Origin: Schoenoplectus triqueter
Lineage: Eukaryota; Streptophyta; Magnoliopsida; Poales; Cyperaceae
Length of the DNA: 28,014 bases
Assembly (NCBI GenBank): GCA_964058805.1
Contig: CAXKVV010002009.1
Coordinates: 1 to 28,014 of the forward strand
Reading direction: 5' to 3'
A program made the translations under genes and the position numbers. Each line of letters opens with the position of its first letter. Positions within the stretch are counted from its first letter, which is position 1. The notes under the pieces were generated by a model, which ran no database searches, was not told the DNA's origin, and saw nothing but the letters and a program-made list of their open reading frames with translations. Of this stretch, positions 21,192 through 28,014 are shown one piece after another.

Positions 21192-24100
21192 TTGTTGATT
21201 GAGTTTTTCAAACTTTTTGCCGCATAACAACATATAATTTCGTGAAAATTAATATAATTACTCCTAATTATGCCTATTATAATATTATCTAATTGAAACT
21301 TCGATATGAATACTCTATCATGCTAATTTGGCACAAAACATATGTAAGATGCATTTGAAGCAGCTATTTGAAAAAGTTATTTAAGTATTTCAAAACTTTT
21401 GGCCCCATAACAAACATAATTTAGTGAAAATTATAATAATCACTCCTAATTATGTGTATTAATAGATTATCTAATTAACACTTCAATATGAACATTCTAC
21501 AACACTAATTTTCGCACAAAACATAAGTAGGAGGCTTTTAAAAACAGCTGTTTAAAGAAGTTGTTTGAGTTTTTAAATATTTTTAGTCACATAATTACAC
21601 ATAATTTATTATAAATTAAGATAATTGTTCCTAAGCATGCCTATTATATGATCTTCCAATTAAAACTTCGATATGAATATTCTACGACATTAATTTTGCA
21701 CAAAACGTAAGTAAGATGCATTAAAAACAACTGCTTAAACAAGTTATTTGAGTTTTTCAAAACATTTGGCTGCATAGCTACATAAAAATTCTTAGAAATT
21801 TATATAATTACTCCTTAATATGTCGATTGTAAGGTTCTTTAATTAAAACATCGATATGAATATTCTAAAACACTAATTTTGCGCAAAATATAAGTAAGAT
21901 GCATTAAAAACTGCTGCTTAAAAAAGTTGTTTGAGTTTTTCAAATATTTTGGCCGCATAACTAAATATAATTTCTTCCAAATTAATAGAATTACTAATAA
22001 TTATGCCTATTATAAAATTTTCCAATTAAAACTTCGAAATGAATATTCTATAACGCTAAAATTGCACAAAACATAAGTAAAATGCGTTAAAAACTGCTGT
22101 TTAAAAATGTTGTTTGCCTTTATGAAATTTTTTGGCCGCGTAACTACACATAATTTGGTACAAATTAATATAATTACTCCTAATTATGTCTATTATATGA
22201 TTTCACTCAATTAACACATCAAAATGAATATTTTAGTGCGCTATTCTTTCTCAAAACAGAAAGTAAAATGCATTAGAAACTGCTATTTAAAAAAGTTATG
22301 TTTTTCAACATTTTTGGTCTCATAACTACATATAATTTCGTAAAAATTAATATAATTACTCTAATTATGCCCAATAGAATATTAGCCAAATAACACTTCG
22401 ATATGAACAATCTATCACACTAATTTTGCACAGGAAATAAGTAGTATGCATTAAAAATAGCTGTTTAAACAAGTTGTTTGTGTTTTTCAAAACTTTTGGC
22501 CGCATAAATACACATAATTTCATACAAATTAATATAATTACTCCTAATTATTCCTATTATAATATTATCCAATTAACACTTCGATATGAATATCCCGCGA
22601 TACTAATTTTTCATAAAACATAAGAAAGATATATTCGAAACTGCTGTTTAAACAAGTTGTTTAAGATTTTTAACATTTTTTGACTCATAACTATACATAA
22701 TTTCGTGAAAATTAAAATAATTACTCCTAGTTATACCTACTAGAAGACTATCCAATTAACACTCCGATATGAACATTGTACCACATAAATTTTGCACAAA
22801 ACATAAATAATATGCATTGAACACAGTTGTTTAAACAAGTTGTTTGAGTTTTTGAAAATTGTTGGCCGCATAACTACATATAATTTCTTGAAATTTTATA
22901 TAATTACTACTAATTATGCCTATTATATGGTTGTGCAATTAAAACTTAGATATGAATATTCTATGACGCTAATTTTGCACGAAATATAGGTAGGATGCAT
23001 TCAAAACTGTTTTTAAACAAGTTGTTTAAGATTTTCAACATTTTTTACATCAAAACTACACATAATTTCGAGCGAATTACTATAATTAGTCCTAACTATG
23101 TCTATTATAAGATTGTTAAACTAACACATCAATACGAATATCATAGGACACTAATTTTACATAAGACATAAGTAGGATACATTGGAAACAGCTGTTTAAA
23201 CAAGTTGTTTAAGATTTTTAACATTTAGTGCCTCATAACGACAAATAATTTCGTGAAAATTAATATAATTACTCATAATTGTGTCTATTAGAAGATAATC
23301 CAATTAACACTTCGATATGAACATTCTACGACATGAATTTTGCATAACAAAATAAGTAATATGCATTAAAAATAGCTGTTTAAACATGTTTGAGTTTCTT
23401 AAAAATTTTGGCTGCATAACTACACATAACTTCGCACATAATTATCCAATTAATACTCCAATATGGGATATCCTTTAACAGTAATTTTTCATAAAACATA
23501 AACAAGTTGTTTAAGATTTTCAAAATTTATTATCTCATAACTACTTATAATTTCGAGAAAATAAAAATAATTACTCCCAATTATGCCTATTAGAAGATTA
23601 TCCAATTAATACTTCGATATGAATATTCTATGGCACTAAGTTTGCACAAAACATAAGTAAGATGCATTAAAAAACTACAGTTTAAACTAGTTGATTGAGT
23701 TTTTTCAAACTTTTTGCCGCATAACTACATATAATTTCTTGAAAATTAATATAATTACTCCTAATTATGCCTATTATAAGATTATCTAGTTAAAACTTCG
23801 ATATGAATACTCTATGACGCTAATTTGGCACAAAACATAAGTAAGATGCATTAAAAATTGTTGTTTAAACAAGTTGTTTGACTTTTCTAAAAATTTTGGC
23901 CCCATAAATACACATAGTTTCGTGCTATTTAATATAATTACTCCTAATTATGCCTTTTATAAGATTGTTCAATTAATACTTCGATTTTAATATTCTACGG
24001 CACTATTTTCTGCCAAAACATAAGTAAGATGCATTAGAAACGGCCATTCAAAAAAGTCATTTGAGTGTTTCAAAATTTTTGGCCCCATAACTACACATAA

Positions 24101-25878
24101 TTTAGTGTAAATTAATACAATTACTCCTAATTACGTCTATTATAAACTTGTCCAATAAAAACTTCGAAATGAATATTCTATAACGCTGTAATTGCACAAA
24201 ACATAAGTAAGATGCGTTAAAAACTGCTGTTTAAACAAGTTATTTGCCTTTATGAAAATTTTTGGCCGCGTAACTATACATAATTTCGCGCAAATTGATA
24301 TAATTACTCCTAATTATGCCTATTATAAGATTGTTCAATTAACACATCAAAACAAATATTTTAGGGCACTATTCTTTCTCAAAACATAAGTAAGATGCAT
24401 TAGAAACTGATATTTAAAAAAGATAAGTTTTTCAACATTTTTGGCCTCATAACTACATATAATTTCGTAAAAACTAATATCATTACTCCTAATTATCCCC
24501 ATTAAAATATTAGCCAATTAACACTTCGATATGAACATTCTACGACACTAATTTTGCTCAGGACATAAGTTGTATGCATTAAAAATAGCTGTTTAAACAA
24601 GTTGTTCGTGGTTTTCAAAATTTGTGGCCGCATAAGTACACATAATTTCATACAAATTAATATAATTACTCCTAATTATGCCTATTATATTATTATCCAA
24701 TTAACACTTCGATATGAATATCCTACGATACTAAATTTTCATAAAACATAAGTAAGATATCTTAGAAACAGCTGTTTAAACAAGTTATTTATGATTTTTA
24801 ACATTTTTTGACTCATAACTATACATAATTTCGTGAAAATTAAAATAATTACTCCTAGTTATACCTATTAGAAGATTATCCAATTAACACTTCGATATGA
24901 ACATTGTACGACATAAATTTTGCGCAAAACATAAATAAGATGCATTGAAAACAATTGTTGAAGCAAGTTGTTTGAGTTTTTGAAAATTGTTGGCCGCATA
25001 ACTACATATAATTTCTTGAAATTAATAATATTACTCCTAATTATGCCTATTATATGGTTGTGCAATTAAAACAAAGAGATGAATATTCTATGACGCTAAT
25101 TTTGCACGAAATATAGGTAGGATGCATTCAAAACTGTTTTTAAACAAGTTGTTTAAGATTTTCAACATTTTTAACATCAAAACTACACATAATTTCGAGC
25201 GAATTACTGTAATTAGTCCTAACTATGTCTATTATAAGATTGTTAAACTAACACATCAATACGAATATCATAGGACACTAATTTTACATAAGACATAAGT
25301 AGGATACATTGGAAACTGCTGTTTAAACAAGTTGTTTAAGATTTTTAACATTTAGTGCCTCATAACGACAAATAATTTCGTGAAAATTAATATAATTACT
25401 CATAATTGTGTCTAATAGAAGATTATCCAATTAACACTTCGATATGAACATTCTACGACATGAATTTTGCATAACAAAATAAGTAATATGCATTAAAAAC
25501 AGCTGTTTAAACATGTTGTTTGAGTTTTTTAAATTTGTTGGCTGCATAACTACACATAACTTCGCGCAAATTAAAATAATTACTCTTAATTATGCTTATT
25601 ATATAATTATCCAATTAACACTCCAATATGAATATCCCGTATCAGTAATTTTTCATAAAACATAAATAACATACATTTCAACCTGCTGTTTGAACAAATT
25701 GTTAAAGATTTTCGAAATTTATTGTCTCATAACTACTTATATATCGTGAGAATTAATATAATTACTCCTAATTGTGCCTATTAGAAGATTATCCAATTAA
25801 CACTTCGATATGAATATTCTACGACACTAAGTATGCACAAGACATAAGTAAGATGCATTAAAAAACAGCAGTTTAAAA
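21192..25878 (+). repeat. HOR copy 3 (4687 bp)
   Basis: Same length and monomer order as copies 1 and 2. By eye I found no private substitution. Landmarks such as the monomer 21-22 stretch at 24868-25065 lie exactly 4687 bp after their copy 2 counterparts (20181-20378). Confidence 0.97.
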
Positions 25879-28014
25879 TTGTTGATTGAGTTTTTCAAAC
25901 TTTTTGCCGCATAACAACATATAATTTCGTGAAAATTAATATAATTACTCCTAATTATGCCTATTATAATATTATCTAATTGAAACTTCGATATGAATAC
26001 TCTATCATGCTAATTTGGCACAAAACATATGTAAGATGCATTTGAAGCAGCTATTTGAAAAAGTTATTTAAGTATTTCAAAACTTTTGGCCCCATAACAA
26101 ACATAATTTAGTGAAAATTATAATAATCACTCCTAATTATGTGTATTAATAGATTATCTAATTAACACTTCAATATGAACATTCTACAACACTAATTTTC
26201 GCACAAAACATAAGTAGGAGGCTTTTAAAAACAGCTGTTTAAAGAAGTTGTTTGAGTTTTTAAATATTTTTAGTCACATAATTACACATAATTTATTATA
26301 AATTAAGATAATTGTTCCTAAGCATGCCTATTATATGATCTTCCAATTAAAACTTCGATATGAATATTCTACGACATTAATTTTGCACAAAACGTAAGTA
26401 AGATGCATTAAAAACAACTGCTTAAACAAGTTATTTGAGTTTTTCAAAACATTTGGCTGCATAGCTACATAAAAATTCTTAGAAATTTATATAATTACTC
26501 CTTAATATGTCGATTGTAAGGTTCTTTAATTAAAACATCGATATGAATATTCTAAAACACTAATTTTGCGCAAAATATAAGTAAGATGCATTAAAAACTG
26601 CTGCTTAAAAAAGTTGTTTGAGTTTTTCAAATATTTTGGCCGCATAACTAAATATAATTTCTTCCAAATTAATAGAATTACTAATAATTATGCCTATTAT
26701 AAAATTTTCCAATTAAAACTTCGAAATGAATATTCTATAACGCTAAAATTGCACAAAACATAAGTAAAATGCGTTAAAAACTGCTGTTTAAAAATGTTGT
26801 TTGCCTTTATGAAATTTTTTGGCCGCGTAACTACACATAATTTGGTACAAATTAATATAATTACTCCTAATTATGTCTATTATATGATTTCACTCAATTA
26901 ACACATCAAAATGAATATTTTAGTGCGCTATTCTTTCTCAAAACAGAAAGTAAAATGCATTAGAAACTGCTATTTAAAAAAGTTATGTTTTTCAACATTT
27001 TTGGTCTCATAACTACATATAATTTCGTAAAAATTAATATAATTACTCTAATTATGCCCAATAGAATATTAGCCAAATAACACTTCGATATGAACAATCT
27101 ATCACACTAATTTTGCACAGGAAATAAGTAGTATGCATTAAAAATAGCTGTTTAAACAAGTTGTTTGTGTTTTTCAAAACTTTTGGCCGCATAAATACAC
27201 ATAATTTCATACAAATTAATATAATTACTCCTAATTATTCCTATTATAATATTATCCAATTAACACTTCGATATGAATATCCCGCGATACTAATTTTTCA
27301 TAAAACATAAGAAAGATATATTCGAAACTGCTGTTTAAACAAGTTGTTTAAGATTTTTAACATTTTTTGACTCATAACTATACATAATTTCGTGAAAATT
27401 AAAATAATTACTCCTAGTTATACCTACTAGAAGACTATCCAATTAACACTCCGATATGAACATTGTACCACATAAATTTTGCACAAAACATAAATAATAT
27501 GCATTGAACACAGTTGTTTAAACAAGTTGTTTGAGTTTTTGAAAATTGTTGGCCGCATAACTACATATAATTTCTTGAAATTTTATATAATTACTACTAA
27601 TTATGCCTATTATATGGTTGTGCAATTAAAACTTAGATATGAATATTCTATGACGCTAATTTTGCACGAAATATAGGTAGGATGCATTCAAAACTGTTTT
27701 TAAACAAGTTGTTTAAGATTTTCAACATTTTTTACATCAAAACTACACATAATTTCGAGCGAATTACTATAATTAGTCCTAACTATGTCTATTATAAGAT
27801 TGTTAAACTAACACATCAATACGAATATCATAGGACACTAATTTTACATAAGACATAAGTAGGATACATTGGAAACAGCTGTTTAAACAAGTTGTTTAAG
27901 ATTTTTAACATTTAGTGCCTCATAACGACAAATAATTTCGTGAAAATTAATATAATTACTCATAATTGTGTCTATTAGAAGATAATCCAATTAACACTTC
28001 GATATGAACATTCT
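25879..28014 (+). repeat. HOR copy 4, cut by the window end
   Basis: The first 2136 bp of a further unit, covering monomers 1 to 12 and ending within ACTTCGATATGAACATTCT. It carries the C that distinguishes later copies from copy 1 at 12603, and I saw no other change against copy 3. Confidence 0.96.

Larger units (their letters stand above)
11291..28014 (+). repeat. Satellite DNA array, monomer about 183 bp
   Basis: From GCACAAAACATAAGTAAAAT at 11291 the sequence is tandem AT-rich monomers to the window end. The monomer contains, in order, ACTTCGATATGAATATTCTA, GCACAAAACATAAGTAAGAT, CTGTTTAAACAAGTTGTTTG, GGCCGCATAACTACACATAA, AATATAATTACTCCTAATTA and TTATCCAATTAAC, about 183 bp in total. Spacing of the CTTCGATATGAA block is usually 179-186 bp. 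A monomer near 180 bp, close to a nucleosome repeat, is typical of plant centromeric, pericentromeric and subtelomeric satellites. I do not recognise the family. There is no coding sequence; the array continues beyond the window. Confidence 0.98.

Noticed and set aside
11291..28014. CRISPR array or rDNA intergenic spacer as an explanation for the regular repeats
   Set aside because: Repeats are head-to-tail monomers of about 183 bp with no unique spacers, and no rRNA gene or promoter sequence is present.
11291..28014. CENP-B-box-like motif in the monomers
   Set aside because: I looked for a TTCG...CGGGA-type pattern. The monomer has TTCGATATGAA but lacks the required G-rich half.

Overview
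This window is non-coding plant nuclear DNA. It covers the edge of a large satellite array (11291 to the window end) and the transposon-rich flank beside it (1 to about 11290). A plant source, probably a eudicot, is suggested by decayed hAT transposase of the BED-finger / RICESLEEPER-like type with apparent introns, by foldback MITEs inserted in TA microsatellites, by LTR-like non-coding sequence, and by an AT-rich satellite with a monomer of about 183 bp. I see no intact protein-coding gene, no tRNA or rRNA gene and no bacterial-style element.

Flank, left to right. 1-1460 holds nothing recognisable except a possible hAT-type terminus near 567. 1461-1695 is a foldback with short direct repeats. 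1737-4010 (minus strand) is a broken hAT transposase gene: BED zinc finger, central motifs, RNase-H-fold region and C-terminal dimerisation region are all readable but interrupted by stops, frame breaks and probable introns. 4324-5262 carries duplicated hAT-like ends and subterminal repeats. 5264-5310 is a perfect 21-bp-arm palindrome. 5882 to about 7800 looks like a minus-strand LTR remnant with hairpins and short tandem repeats. 8455-9303 has two related long-TIR foldback MITEs on either side of a TA microsatellite. 9316-9919 is a tandem duplication of about 335 bp containing a second TA microsatellite. 9920-11290 is unassigned.

The main object is the satellite. From 11818 the array is a higher-order repeat (HOR) of exactly 4,687 bp made of 26 diverged monomers. 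It is present as three complete units (11818-16504, 16505-21191, 21192-25878) and one truncated by the window end (25879-28014). By eye, the units differ at only a handful of single bases with no indels, while monomers inside a unit differ widely. The unit is itself a diverged tandem duplication of a 14-monomer half and a 12-monomer half. Outside it, 11291-11817 is an older, diverged array fragment joined out of register at 11818. A long, multi-monomer, nearly perfectly homogenised HOR is typical of human alpha satellite and much less usual in plants, so it is the best candidate here for something undescribed. The sequence alone cannot show whether the array is centromeric, pericentromeric, subtelomeric or an interstitial knob.
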